Assembly: GCF_009728935.1 (NCBI RefSeq)
Contig: NZ_CP034235.1
Coordinates: 6,709,501 to 6,773,500, forward strand
Origin: Paenibacillus psychroresistens
GTDB taxonomy: Bacteria > Bacillota > Bacilli > Paenibacillales > NBRC-103111
DNA: 64,000 nt
Direction: 5' to 3'
A program made the position numbers and the translations under genes. The notes below the pieces were generated by a model. That model had not been told where the DNA came from and ran no database searches. It saw only the letters and a program-made list of their open reading frames with translations. How positions within the stretch are numbered: position 1 is the first letter of the stretch; each line of letters begins with the position of its first letter. Below are positions 37,106 to 45,557 of the stretch, piece after piece.

Positions 37106-38374
37106 TTATGCTTTAACCCATGCATCATTATCATAGCCGCGAACTTCCCAATATCCAAAGTGATCTTCTTCAATAAGCTCGATACCCTGCAGCCATTTCA
37201 CAGATTTATAGGCAAACATTTGGGGGACAATCAGTCTGACAGGCCCGCCTAAATCAGCTGATATCGGCTTGCCATCGTGCATGACAGCAATCATGATATC
37301 TTCACCTTTGGCTACATCAAGTGATAAGCAATCCGTATAAACCCCATCCCCTGAGTAAAATTTGACGAATTTACCTTTGCTTTGCACTCCAGCCATTTCG
37401 AGCATTGCCGACAAAGGAATACCTTCCCATGTATTGTGATATACCGACCAACCTGTCACGCAATGAAAATCACTAACCTGCACCTTGCGCTTAAGCTCCA
37501 AGAACTGTGCCCAATTGAATTCCAATGGCTTATCTACAAGGCCTTTAACATAGAAATTCCAGGTTTCCGAGTGGAATTTAGGAATCGGCGTAACCGTATA
37601 GATCCGGAATCTGCCTTCCGCACCACCGCCAATGACAGCTACTGAATCTGCAAGCGGAACAGGTGCCAACCGGAGAGGACTTCCATCTGCTTCTGTTAGA
37701 ACTCCTCCTACATCTCCACTACCGATATTCAGCACATTCGAGCTTAACCATTTAATGAACATCGGCCCAACAATGATAACTGTACCTACGCCAACACCCC
37801 AACGTAAAAACTCGCGTCGAGTATAAAAAGGTTTTCCGGTTATCACTGGCCGAATAACTTCAATTTTGCCATTTTCAGTAATGATGATCTGTTCCTCAGC
37901 TTTGATAGTCCGCTTGGTAGGTTCTTTTACCCAACGTGATCTTGTAATCGAATGAAAAAGTGCATAAGGAATTCCGACCCAAGTGAAAATATCATGGATA
38001 GCCAATGCCGCCGTATTCCAACGCGGTGTAAATTCTCTGCCCTGCCATAAGATAATCCCAGAGATAATCCAACCAACCAGCAGAAATAAGACAACGCTTA
38101 AATTAAATTTCTGTCCCGGCTTATTACGCAGCTGTTTGAGATGCTTGCGCATTCTAGGCAGGTAAATAATCAGTAAAATCGTCGACAAAACTCCTGCCCA
38201 GATGTGAATCTGCTTCAACCAAACTCGACCTGCGCCCAAATCTCCACGAATTGAACCAATGCTTAAGACAATCCCGGAAATGGTCAATAACACGATTACC
38301 CAAGCGTTCCATTTGTGCAATTGCACTAAAAATTTGCCTATTGGCGGCTTCAGCCATTTTTTCCATGTGCTCAT
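37106..38374 (-). CDS. Membrane-anchored molybdopterin oxidoreductase with b561-like N-terminal domain
   Basis: 422 residues. Residues 1-150 carry four helices with paired His (FLVQLHKWNAWVIVLL, LKQIHIWAGVLSTILL, ALAIHDIFTWVG, YALFHSI), like a di-haem cytochrome b. A twin-arginine motif TRREFLRWG at about 186 leads into a fifth helix. After this comes an Oxidored_molyb domain with Mo-ligand Cys in VSDFHCVTGWS (about 305), plus GDGVYTDCLSL and GGPVRLIVPQMFAYKSVKW. It resembles YedY/MsrP catalytic units fused to their haem partner. The longer ORF reading (38467) overlaps the kinase gene; ATG 38374 follows GAGAGGAGC. It is third in an operon with a two-component system. Substrate unknown. Confidence 0.85.
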   Translation of the reverse strand: MSTWKKWLKPPIGKFLVQLHKWNAWVIVLLTISGIVLSIGSIRGDLGAGRVWLKQIHIWAGVLSTILLIIYLPRMRKHLKQLRNKPGQKFNLSVVLFLLVGWIISGIILWQGREFTPRWNTAALAIHDIFTWVGIPYALFHSITRSRWVKEPTKRTIKAEEQIIITENGKIEVIRPVITGKPFYTRREFLRWGVGVGTVIIVGPMFIKWLSSNVLNIGSGDVGGVLTEADGSPLRLAPVPLADSVAVIGGGAEGRFRIYTVTPIPKFHSETWNFYVKGLVDKPLEFNWAQFLELKRKVQVSDFHCVTGWSVYHNTWEGIPLSAMLEMAGVQSKGKFVKFYSGDGVYTDCLSLDVAKGEDIMIAVMHDGKPISADLGGPVRLIVPQMFAYKSVKWLQGIELIEEDHFGYWEVRGYDNDAWVKA

Positions 38375-38378
38375 TGAT

Positions 38379-39428
38379 TTAGCTCCTCTCCAAATGGACC
38401 TTCGGTAATGTGAACCAGAAACGGCTGCCTTGTCCTTTAACACTTTCCACACCGACACGGCCTCCATGAAGCTCGATCATCGATTTGGCAATTGCTAGAC
38501 CTAATCCGGCTCCTCCGCTATGTCGATTACGTGATTTATCCGTGCGGTAGAATCGTTCGAATAGCTGTGTTTGCTCCATCTCGCCTATGCCTTCACCTTG
38601 GTCTGCAATGGAGACTTCAATGAATTGATCCTGCTGTGGTGTTACTGTAATTTCAATATGACTCTCATCTGGTGCGTAACGAATCGCATTTTCTAACAAA
38701 TTTGCAAATACGCGTTTGATTTTGAATGGCATGATCTGTACAAAAGGCGAATCATCCGGCATATGCACCGATACCTGCAGCTTTTTCTGCTCGAATTGGA
38801 TAGCAAAGCTTTTTAGCTTCTCTACGATCAAGTCTTCTAATGGATAAAGCTCGGGTTGGAATTCCTCAACACCTGCATCCAAGCGAGAAAGCTCGAACAA
38901 ATCATTGATCAAATGCCCCAAACGAATCGATTCCGTCTGAATCGTGCCCAGGTATTTCTGATAGGTTTCCTTATCTTCCACAACACCATCCTGAAGTGCT
39001 TCTACATAAGATTGAATTGAAGCAAGCGGGGTTCGCAAATCATGTGAAACATTGGCTATCAGTTCACGACGAGAGACTTCAGAATCTCTTAGCCGATTAA
39101 AGCTCAATTCCAGATGTGAGCTCATTTCATTAAACTGGTTAGCCATTTTCTTGAATTCAACGGGTCCAACAACCGGCACCTGAGCATGATAATTACCTAG
39201 GGCAATTTTCTTTGATTCAGCAACTATCAGCCGCATCGATCTCTCCAAAGGCCGGATCATCAGGAAATGCAAGAGCACGGATAATACGCCAACTGAAAAG
39301 GTAATCGTTGAAATCAAGATAAACTGGCGAGTATTAAGCAGCATTTTATCATAGCTGACGAAGAGAAAGATAAGTAGGAAAACTATACTGACTGCATTGG
39401 CAATTAATAAATAAGTGCGCAGCTTCAT
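38379..39428 (-). CDS. Sensor histidine kinase (HAMP, HisKA, HATPase)
   Basis: 349 residues. Two helices at the N terminus with almost no loop between them (about 6-58), a HAMP domain, HisKA with ELIANVSHDLRTPLASI, and HATPase motifs NLLENAIRYAP, DQGEGIG and GGAGLGLAIAK. It overlaps the regulator gene by 4 bases. The ribosome binding site for the oxidoreductase lies in its last codons. It may sense membrane or redox stress. Confidence 0.92.
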   Translation of the reverse strand: MKLRTYLLIANAVSIVFLLIFLFVSYDKMLLNTRQFILISTITFSVGVLSVLLHFLMIRPLERSMRLIVAESKKIALGNYHAQVPVVGPVEFKKMANQFNEMSSHLELSFNRLRDSEVSRRELIANVSHDLRTPLASIQSYVEALQDGVVEDKETYQKYLGTIQTESIRLGHLINDLFELSRLDAGVEEFQPELYPLEDLIVEKLKSFAIQFEQKKLQVSVHMPDDSPFVQIMPFKIKRVFANLLENAIRYAPDESHIEITVTPQQDQFIEVSIADQGEGIGEMEQTQLFERFYRTDKSRNRHSGGAGLGLAIAKSMIELHGGRVGVESVKGQGSRFWFTLPKVHLERS

Positions 39429-40132
39429 ATTTGTACCTTCTCAGCGAATTTATAACCGATGCCCCAGACTGTTTTGATGAAATGCGGTTCAGAGGGATTT
39501 GCTTCAATCTTCTCCCGCAAGCGGCGAATATGAACCGTAACCGTTGTCGTATCACCTTCAAAATCTATATCCCATACCTTATTAAGCAGTTGATTACGCG
39601 AAAATACTTGATTGGGATGGCACGCCAAAAGGTAGAGCACATCAAATTCCTTAGCCGTAAGCTCGATATCTTTAGTTAAATCAGATACTCGTCTTTGCTC
39701 CGGATAAATCGTCAAGCCTTCAAAATAAAGCGTTTCAGCTATTGTAGCTTTGGCTGGTACCGCGTTCATCTGGCTTCTTCGTAATATATTTTTAACCCGC
39801 AGCACTAATTCTCGTGGACTAAACGGCTTTGTAATGTAATCATCTGCCCCCATGGTTAGGCCTAATAATCGATCCGGCTCATCACCTCTAGCGGTTAACA
39901 TAATAATCGGCACTTCTTGTTGATCTCGGATCTCTTGGCAAACCTGCCAACCGTTTTTTCCTGGCATCATTAAATCCAGAATTATAAAGTGAGGCTGGTG
40001 GATTCTCCATAACTCAAGTGCTTGAATCCCATCATTAGCGACTAGAACCTTATACCCCTCCCGCTCCAGGTACCTTCGACATACATCCGTAATATTCGTC
40101 TCATCGTCCGCTACCAGAATCGTTTGGTTCAT
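39425..40132 (-). CDS. OmpR/PhoB-family response regulator
   Basis: 235 residues. Receiver with ADDETN, phospho-Asp in FIILDLMMPGKNG, switch Thr in MLTARG and Lys in TKPF; C-terminal winged helix (LTAKEFDVLYLLACHPNQVFSRNQLLNKVW...TTTVTVHIRRLREKIE). First gene of the three-gene operon, so likely autoregulated together with the oxidoreductase. Confidence 0.93.
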   Translation of the reverse strand: MNQTILVADDETNITDVCRRYLEREGYKVLVANDGIQALELWRIHQPHFIILDLMMPGKNGWQVCQEIRDQQEVPIIMLTARGDEPDRLLGLTMGADDYITKPFSPRELVLRVKNILRRSQMNAVPAKATIAETLYFEGLTIYPEQRRVSDLTKDIELTAKEFDVLYLLACHPNQVFSRNQLLNKVWDIDFEGDTTTVTVHIRRLREKIEANPSEPHFIKTVWGIGYKFAEKVQI

Positions 40133-40231
40133 GTTCTCATCGCCTCCAATCTATAGAAGAAGTATAAACCATACACCTTAATTTAAACTAACAAATAGAT
40201 TACAAAAGTCTTACATGAAGTTTTATATGCT

Positions 40232-41278
40232 TTATTCAGGAAAGTTTTGCAGAACTATCTTCCCAATAGTGTGTCCCGATTCAAGCTTTTGATGGACCAG
40301 TCGCAGATTCTCAGCATTAATGGGTTCGATACATTCCACTAGTGTAGTGCGGATCTTACCGGCATCGACCATTTTTGCTACACGTTCCAGCAGTTTATGC
40401 TGCTCTTCCATATCATCGGTTTTATACATGGCTCGGGTAAACATATACTCCCAAACAAATGTGGCGCTTTTGCCAAAAAGCGGCTGGAGGTTTACAGGCT
40501 CTCCCATGCCAACAATCGAGCAAATCTTGCCTTGAGGAGCGATAGCCTCCGCCATGTGGCTCCAATGCTGAGCTGTATTATTTAAACAAAAAATATAATC
40601 GACTTGCTCAATGCCACGCTTCTTCAACTGCGGCATAAAAGGCTCATGGTGGTTAATCACATAATCGGCACCCAGCTGCTTTACCCACTCAATTGATTCT
40701 GGTCGAGAAGCTGTTGCAATAATATTTAATCCAGCCATACCTGCCAATTGAATCGCAATAGATCCTACTCCACCTGCGGCTCCAATGATCAAAATCGACT
40801 TTTCCTCGTTCCCGTCGGGATGATGAGAAATATTCAAACGATCATAAAGCGCTTCCCAGGCAGTAATAGTAGTAAGTGGCAGTGCCGCTGCTTCGGCGAA
40901 GCTTAATGATTTCGGCTTATGCCCCACAATACGCTCATCAACAAGATGGAATTCACTATTTCCACCTGGTCGTATGACACTTCCTGCATAATAAACCTCA
41001 TCTCCTGGTTGAAATAACGTACAATCTGGTCCAACCCGTTCCACTATCCCTGCAACATCCCAACCGAGAATACGCGGAGCTTCTTCTACTTTATCTTTTG
41101 GCGCGCGAATTTTGGTATCTACAGGGTTTACTGATATAGCTTTAACTTGCACCAATAAATCCCGATTGCTAGGTAACTGCGGCTTTTCAATTTCAACATC
41201 AATTAAACTCTCAGGATTATCAATCGGCAAATATTTGTACAGACCTATGGCTTTCATCATTTGTTTAGAAGATTTCAT
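40232..41278 (-). CDS. Zinc-type alcohol dehydrogenase-like / quinone oxidoreductase family protein
   Basis: 348 residues. GroES-like N domain (LVQVKAISVNPVDTKIRAP, LGWDVAGIVERVGPDC) and a Rossmann domain with GAAGGVGSIAIQLA. The catalytic zinc Cys/His set of true alcohol dehydrogenases is not evident, so this is a zinc-independent MDR enzyme of the YogA/ZADH group, likely NADPH-dependent quinone or enone reductase. AAAGGA lies before the ATG at 41278. It stands alone. Confidence 0.85.
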   Translation of the reverse strand: MKSSKQMMKAIGLYKYLPIDNPESLIDVEIEKPQLPSNRDLLVQVKAISVNPVDTKIRAPKDKVEEAPRILGWDVAGIVERVGPDCTLFQPGDEVYYAGSVIRPGGNSEFHLVDERIVGHKPKSLSFAEAAALPLTTITAWEALYDRLNISHHPDGNEEKSILIIGAAGGVGSIAIQLAGMAGLNIIATASRPESIEWVKQLGADYVINHHEPFMPQLKKRGIEQVDYIFCLNNTAQHWSHMAEAIAPQGKICSIVGMGEPVNLQPLFGKSATFVWEYMFTRAMYKTDDMEEQHKLLERVAKMVDAGKIRTTLVECIEPINAENLRLVHQKLESGHTIGKIVLQNFPE

Positions 41279-41428
41279 GGTTATGTTCCTTTCGATTGCT
41301 TATATAAGTTCAACTTTAATTATAGGGTATTTAAAGGTTAGATGTAACTTGATCTTTATTTATAACCCAAGAGTTATGTCCATATCCTGCATATTGTAAT
41401 TTATCTAATACGTAAGGTGGTGAATTCC

Positions 41429-41518
41429 ATGAGCGCATTCGTAGGTACTTCTACTGCAATGATTTTGGTTTTGTACATTTTATTAGTTATCATTTTAAGT
41501 GCAGGTTTCTTTATATAA
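41429..41518 (+). CDS. YjcZ-family tiny transmembrane sporulation protein
   Basis: 29 residues, beginning MSAFVGTSTAMILVLYILL and ending AGFFI: one helix, matching the tiny Bacillales YjcZ-type family (short Ser/Gly-rich start, then LFILLIIIGAAF-like helix). AAGGTGGTG lies 6 bases before the ATG, and a strong terminator follows. Upstream CATATTGTA (41391-41399) resembles a mother-cell sigma-K -10 element, which is only suggestive. Confidence 0.75.
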   Translation: MSAFVGTSTAMILVLYILLVIILSAGFFI

Positions 41519-41529
41519 TTTTTCACTAC

Positions 41530-41564
41530 AAAAAAGAACCTCATATGAAAAGAGGTTCTTTTTG
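41530..41564. terminator. Bidirectional terminator after the YjcZ-type gene
   Basis: The stem AAAAAGAACCTC / GAGGTTCTTTTT with a 9-base loop separates the tiny gene from the convergent LysE-type pseudogene. Confidence 0.9.
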
Positions 41565-41587
41565 TATTTGTTGAGATTCACTATGGA

Positions 41588-42198
41588 TTATCCCATATAG
41601 ATCATATAAATGGCAGCAGCCCACATAACAACTGCGGAAATTTTGTTGAACGATTTAATAATTGCGCCTGATTTATCTCTCAGCCCAACAAACCGTCCCA
41701 AAATCGCTAAACTAAAAAACCAAGTCCAAGACACCATTATACAAGCTGCGGTAAAAGCAATCTTTGCATATCCCGAGTAGCTTAATGAGCTTACCCCAAC
41801 AATACCGATCGTATCTAGAATAGCATGGGGGTTCAATAAGGAAATCATTACGGTAAAGCTAATTGTCTTCGCCAGACTTATGGGTTCGACTGCATTTGAG
41901 GAGGGGCTTGGTGACTTACTGCGCCATGTGATAATGCCCATATAAACAAGAAATAGGCATCCTGCAATAATCAAAGCGGTTTTCATCCAAGCAAAGCTAA
42001 GCACAATAACCGATACACCAAGAACTGCCAGCAATATCAATAAAGTGTCACAAATGCCAGCTGTTACTACTATCGGCAATACTCTCTAAATCGCTGCTTA
42101 ACAGCTCCTTGACTGAAAATAAAAAAATTCTGAATTCCTAAGGGAATAATTAGTCCAAAAGCCAGAATAAAACCGTGAAGATAAGCGTGGAATAACAT
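41588..42198 (-). pseudogene. LysE/YisU-family amino-acid exporter, broken by a frameshift
   Basis: From ATG 42198 the first frame gives 43 residues, MLFHAYLHGFILAFGLI..., ending ...FSQGAVKQRFREYCR then TAG. This is the typical LysE N terminus. The rest of the family (LPIVVTAGICDTLLILLAV...LLNPHAILDTIGIVGVSSL... to YMIYMG, 163 residues) continues in another frame from 42079. Restoring one base at about 42080 would read RFREVLPIVVTAG and yield a normal ~205-residue protein. Either a real one-base deletion or a sequencing error. Intact relatives export basic amino acids. Confidence 0.85.
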
Positions 42199-42247
42199 GA
42201 TTCAGGGAATCTCCTTTTAGTTTATAATAGATCTAGAGGTGATGAAA

Positions 42248-42514
42248 ATGAGTCTTCAAGGAGAAATTGTTTATATTATCTTTTGGATCATAATCCTTGC
42301 CGCTCCTATTATAACAGGAATTCGCCGATATTGGATCGCTGCAGCTATTTATTTGATCGGATCTTTGCTATTTGTAGTGAATCTACTTCAGGATAAAGGC
42401 GGCTGGGATGATCTGGCTGATTTCGCAACCTTATTAGTTATAGTGCTGCCCATATATCTAGTAGGTACTGTGGTTTGGATTTGGTCGGCTCAACGCCGAA
42501 AACGAAGTAGGTAG
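42248..42514 (+). CDS. Small membrane protein of unknown function
   Basis: 88 residues with three predicted helices (GEIVYIIFWIIILAAPIIT, YWIAAAIYLIGSLLFVVNLL, FATLLVIVLPIYLVGTVVWIW) and a basic C terminus (AQRRKRSR). I do not recognise the family. In-frame GTG and ATG codons at 42239 and 42242 overlap the AGAGG ribosome binding site, so ATG 42248 is chosen. It precedes the small Nfu-type gene by 52 bases and may share its transcript. Confidence 0.6.
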   Translation: MSLQGEIVYIIFWIIILAAPIITGIRRYWIAAAIYLIGSLLFVVNLLQDKGGWDDLADFATLLVIVLPIYLVGTVVWIWSAQRRKRSR

Positions 42515-42566
42515 CTTGCCTCCATCCAACATGTTACAATAGCGCTTAAGGGAGTGAGCTAATCTT

Positions 42567-42836
42567 ATGGCAATTGAAATCAATATTCAAGAAACACCGA
42601 ATCCGAATTCGATCAAGGTAAATACGAATCAAACTTTATTTGAAGGTCCACGGAGTACATCTCTAAAAGCAGGGGATGAAACCGATCATCCGTTGGCTAA
42701 GGCTTTATTGAGCATTGAAGGCATTGATAACATATTTGGGATCAAGGACTTCGTTACTATCAGTAAAAAAGCGGATACATCCTGGGATGCCATTCTTCCG
42801 CAAGTGGAAGAGGCTTTCAAGATTGTTTACGCCTGA
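42567..42836 (+). CDS. Stand-alone Nfu/NifU N-terminal domain protein
   Basis: 89 residues covering the whole Nfu N-terminal domain and nothing else (EINIQETPNPNSIKVNTNQTL...FGIKDFVTISKKADTSWDAILPQVEEAF). It lacks the C-terminal Cys-x2-Cys iron-sulfur scaffold domain, so it cannot hold a cluster by itself. A related domain begins the CvfC-like protein at 27633. GGGAGTGAG precedes the ATG. Possibly a regulatory or protein-binding module in iron-sulfur metabolism. Confidence 0.85.
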   Translation: MAIEINIQETPNPNSIKVNTNQTLFEGPRSTSLKAGDETDHPLAKALLSIEGIDNIFGIKDFVTISKKADTSWDAILPQVEEAFKIVYA

Positions 42837-42879
42837 GTGACTTAGTTTTGGAACTCGATCCACGTCGTATGTAAAATAG

Positions 42880-42918
42880 ACATAAACCAGCTGCACACTA
42901 CATGCGGCTGGTTTATGT
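42880..42918. terminator. Terminator between the Nfu-type gene and the SRPBCC gene
   Basis: The stem CATAAACCAGC / GCTGGTTTATG with partial inner pairing lies between two convergent genes. Confidence 0.75.
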
Positions 42919-42984
42919 TGATTCGGGTCTATCGTACCTATTAATTTAGCATTGGTTAAGAAGATGTTACAGTACCGAATGCGG

Positions 42985-43380
42985 TTATTGTTCCAACAAC
43001 TTTGCAAGCTCGCTACTCCAATTACCCCAGCCATACTTAGCGCCTTCGAGTCCTTGAACATTTGAGAATCCGATTTGTTCGAGATGAAGGTTAACCTTCC
43101 CGTCCCCTAAATCCTGCAGCGTCCAGTTGACCGTGTGCGTCTCACCGCTGGCAAAAGTATAGGACAACCGGTTTGGCGGATCCACGATTAGCACTTCACC
43201 CTCAATAACTCCACTCCAATATTCGGTCGGCTGAGTGCGAAACTGAAAACGGTGTCCTACGACGGGCTTAAAATCATTTTCCATGATCCACTTGGCAAGC
43301 TTGCTTGAATCGGTAAGGGCGGACCAAACCTTCTCAATTGATGACGTATACTGATAATCCAATGATAATGTTAAACTCAT
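42985..43380 (-). CDS. SRPBCC (AHSA1-type) domain protein
   Basis: 131 residues: YQYTSSIEKVWSALTDSSKLAKWIMENDFKP...VEGEV-like strand...WSSELAKLLEQ, the Aha1/CalC-type helix-grip fold that binds hydrophobic ligands or acts as a Hsp90 co-chaperone-like protein. A longer reading starts at 43455, but GAGGAGGAAG before ATG 43380 and the 4-base overlap with the ArsR gene fix the start. ArsR plus AHSA1 pairs are frequent in Bacillales. Confidence 0.85.
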   Translation of the reverse strand: MSLTLSLDYQYTSSIEKVWSALTDSSKLAKWIMENDFKPVVGHRFQFRTQPTEYWSGVIEGEVLIVDPPNRLSYTFASGETHTVNWTLQDLGDGKVNLHLEQIGFSNVQGLEGAKYGWGNWSSELAKLLEQ

Positions 43381-43706
43381 TCTTCTTCCTCCTCTAATAG
43401 TTGGTTCAAGCGAAACATATTCGTACTCCAAAACTTGCTGTAGAAAGCCACCCAATCTTGAATTTCTCTGAGCGGCGAGGCGTTTAGCCTAAATCGCGTT
43501 TCTCTGCCTACTTTTCGGTCAAGTATCAGTCCTGCCTCTTTAAGAATTGTTAAATGCTTGGATACCGCTGTACGGCCCATTTGAAACTGTGCCGTTAATT
43601 CATAAAGCGGCATCTCCTCTACCTCTGCTAATAGACGAATTAGTCGGCGCCTAGTTGGATCTGCAATCGCGTCAAACACATCCCGATGCTGGTTGTTCTC
43701 ACTCAC
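43377..43706 (-). CDS. ArsR-family transcriptional repressor
   Basis: 109 residues with winged helix (AIADPTRRRLIRLLAEVEEMPLYELTAQFQMGRTAVSKHLTILKEAGLILDRKVGRETRF). No metal-binding ELCVCDL Cys motif is present, so it is not an arsenic or zinc sensor of the classic type. It is followed by an SRPBCC protein in a two-gene operon. A perfect sigma-A promoter with two related repeats lies upstream, suggesting autorepression. Confidence 0.9.
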   Translation of the reverse strand: MSENNQHRDVFDAIADPTRRRLIRLLAEVEEMPLYELTAQFQMGRTAVSKHLTILKEAGLILDRKVGRETRFRLNASPLREIQDWVAFYSKFWSTNMFRLNQLLEEEEE

Positions 43707-43806
43707 AAGACCCTCTCCTTAATTATAACCAAGGGACTGCCGTTAATTTCACCACCTCTTTAAAGTACGCGGTTCTTCGGACGTAGCGCCTATGAGGCGA
43801 TAATTA

Positions 43807-43852
43807 GACACCATTAGGTGACACGTTTATTATAGGACACCATTTGATGTCA
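43807..43852 (-). promoter_or_regulatory. Paired operator repeats for the ArsR-type repressor
   Basis: GACACCATTAGGTGACA (43807-43823) and GACACCATTTGATGTCATG (43836-43852) are direct repeats 29 bp apart, each with an internal GACA...TGTC-type dyad. One overlaps the promoter spacer and the other lies just downstream of the -10 box. Confidence 0.65.
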
Positions 43853-43858
43853 TGTCAA
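43829..43858 (-). promoter_or_regulatory. Sigma-A promoter of the arsR-SRPBCC operon
   Basis: Minus strand: -35 TTGACA (43853-43858), 18-bp spacer, -10 TATAAT (43829-43834). Both hexamers equal the consensus. Confidence 0.88.
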
Positions 43859-43895
43859 CAACATTTTTAAACTCTACTAATTAGTTAATAAACAA

Positions 43896-43935
43896 AAAAA
43901 CGCCGAAAGCCCCATCAAGGAGGCAATCGACGGAG
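43896..43935 (-). terminator. Probable terminator of the MFS gene
   Basis: On the minus strand an imperfect GC-rich hairpin ends in GGCG followed by seven T. It lies about 20 bases beyond the MFS stop. Confidence 0.5.
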
Positions 43936-43952
43936 CCACAACTGATTTATTG

Positions 43953-45485
43953 TTAAAGATTCTCAGCCGGAGCAGTTTTCACTGCAGCACTTGGAACAAT
44001 TAAACGTTCATTGCTCATATATAATACGAAGACGATGGCCAGCCCAGCAGGAACTAAAGCCCAAACGAAGGTATGAGCAATAGATGTAGATAATGCCGCC
44101 GTAATCTTCTCCAGTACCGGAGCCGGAATCTTCGCTCTTCCAGCCTGTGAGAGCATTTCTCGCGGGTCACCAATGGCGGTGCTAGCTGCTGCATTACCTT
44201 CCCCAGCAAAAGATTCAGTCAATCGATTAGTGAAAATGTTGCGTTGAATGATTCCAAAAATCGTAATCCCAATTGTCATTCCAAAGGATCGAACAAACGC
44301 CATCGCCGAGTTGGCGGCACCGCGTTGGTCTGTATCAAAATGATGAATCGCTGAATTGCCTAACACAGAGAATGAAGCCCCTATTCCCAATCCAGTGATG
44401 ATCATATAAAGAGTGACCATGTACCGTGGTGTTTCCGTACTCAAAGTTGTGAGCAGGATGATTCCTATTAACAGCAGCACGGAGAATGGCAGCATAAGAT
44501 TGCGATAGCTATATTTATTCATCAGTATACCGCCGCCCGCCGCCGTTACAACAGAGCTCAGCATCATCGGCAGCAGGATTAGCCCTGAGTTTGTAGCTGT
44601 CCCCCCAAAGACACCTTGAATGTATAGCGGAATAAACACCGCTGCTGTGATAAACGCGGCTCCGGAGAATAATCCCACCAAGGTACTTCCTGCAAATAAC
44701 CGATTCCTAAACATGTTAAATGAAATAATCGGCTCTTCTACCTTCGACTCAATAAACAAAAAGGTTATCAGTAAAATTGCGAACACAGCGAATAATCCAA
44801 GTATTTGCGCTGAATCCCAAGCGTACTTATTACCGCCAAGCTCGATGGCAAACATTAGAGAAACGATAGCTCCAACAAGTGTAGTCGCTCCCCACCAATC
44901 GATTTTTTGTCTCGCATGCTGCAAGGATTCTTTATAGAAGAATGCAACGAAGATAAAGGCAACTAAACCAATCGGCAGATTAACATAGAATATCCAGTTC
45001 CAGCCAATATAATCAGTGATATATGCACCTAGCAAGGGTCCAAAAATACTCGAGAGTCCAAATACAGCTCCAAACATCCCACCCATCTTGCCACGTTGCT
45101 CAGGTTCAATAATATCAAAGAGGATCGTAAATGCGATTGGAATCAATGCCCCTCCGCCAATCCCTTGAATCGCCCGATAAATACTAAGCTCCACTATGCT
45201 ATTTGCTGATCCGCACAGCACAGAACCCAGCAAAAACATCAGCAATCCAAAAATGAAAAACCGTTTGCGTCCAAACATATCAGATAACTTCCCGAAAATC
45301 GGCATGCCTGCCATTTCAGCAACCATATAGGCAGAGGTAACCCAAACGAATTTATCCAGCCCGCCAAGCTCCCCTACAATCGTCCCCATTGCAGTTGCAA
45401 CAATTGTGTTATCAATGGATGCTACAAAGATTCCTAGCAATAAACCTGCAATTACAATACCCAATCTGCTCTTTTTTACTGCCAT
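43953..45485 (-). CDS. EmrB/QacA-type (DHA2) drug:proton antiporter
   Basis: 510 residues, 14 helices. MFS motifs: Asp in helix 1 (LLLGIFVASIDNTIVATAMG), motif A GKLSDMFGRKRFF, and motif C-like GALLGAYITDYIGW region. Family members export cationic drugs, dyes or antibiotics. It is divergent from a MarR regulator with palindromes between them, the usual arrangement for an inducible efflux pump. Confidence 0.92.
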   Translation of the reverse strand: MAVKKSRLGIVIAGLLLGIFVASIDNTIVATAMGTIVGELGGLDKFVWVTSAYMVAEMAGMPIFGKLSDMFGRKRFFIFGLLMFLLGSVLCGSANSIVELSIYRAIQGIGGGALIPIAFTILFDIIEPEQRGKMGGMFGAVFGLSSIFGPLLGAYITDYIGWNWIFYVNLPIGLVAFIFVAFFYKESLQHARQKIDWWGATTLVGAIVSLMFAIELGGNKYAWDSAQILGLFAVFAILLITFLFIESKVEEPIISFNMFRNRLFAGSTLVGLFSGAAFITAAVFIPLYIQGVFGGTATNSGLILLPMMLSSVVTAAGGGILMNKYSYRNLMLPFSVLLLIGIILLTTLSTETPRYMVTLYMIITGLGIGASFSVLGNSAIHHFDTDQRGAANSAMAFVRSFGMTIGITIFGIIQRNIFTNRLTESFAGEGNAAASTAIGDPREMLSQAGRAKIPAPVLEKITAALSTSIAHTFVWALVPAGLAIVFVLYMSNERLIVPSAAVKTAPAENL

Positions 45486-45534
45486 AAACCATCAACTCCT
45501 TTATTAATCTGATTATTATGTTATAATCTTAGTA

Positions 45535-45557
45535 TTAATGAATACTTACTTCATTAA
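45535..45557. promoter_or_regulatory. MarR operator candidate between the efflux pump and its regulator
   Basis: A perfect 8-7-8 inverted repeat TTAATGAA-TACTTAC-TTCATTAA. A second, TTATCT-N5-AGATAA, follows at 45556-45572. A TATAAT at 45521-45526 just upstream could be the -10 of marR on the plus strand, so binding would block both directions. Confidence 0.7.
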
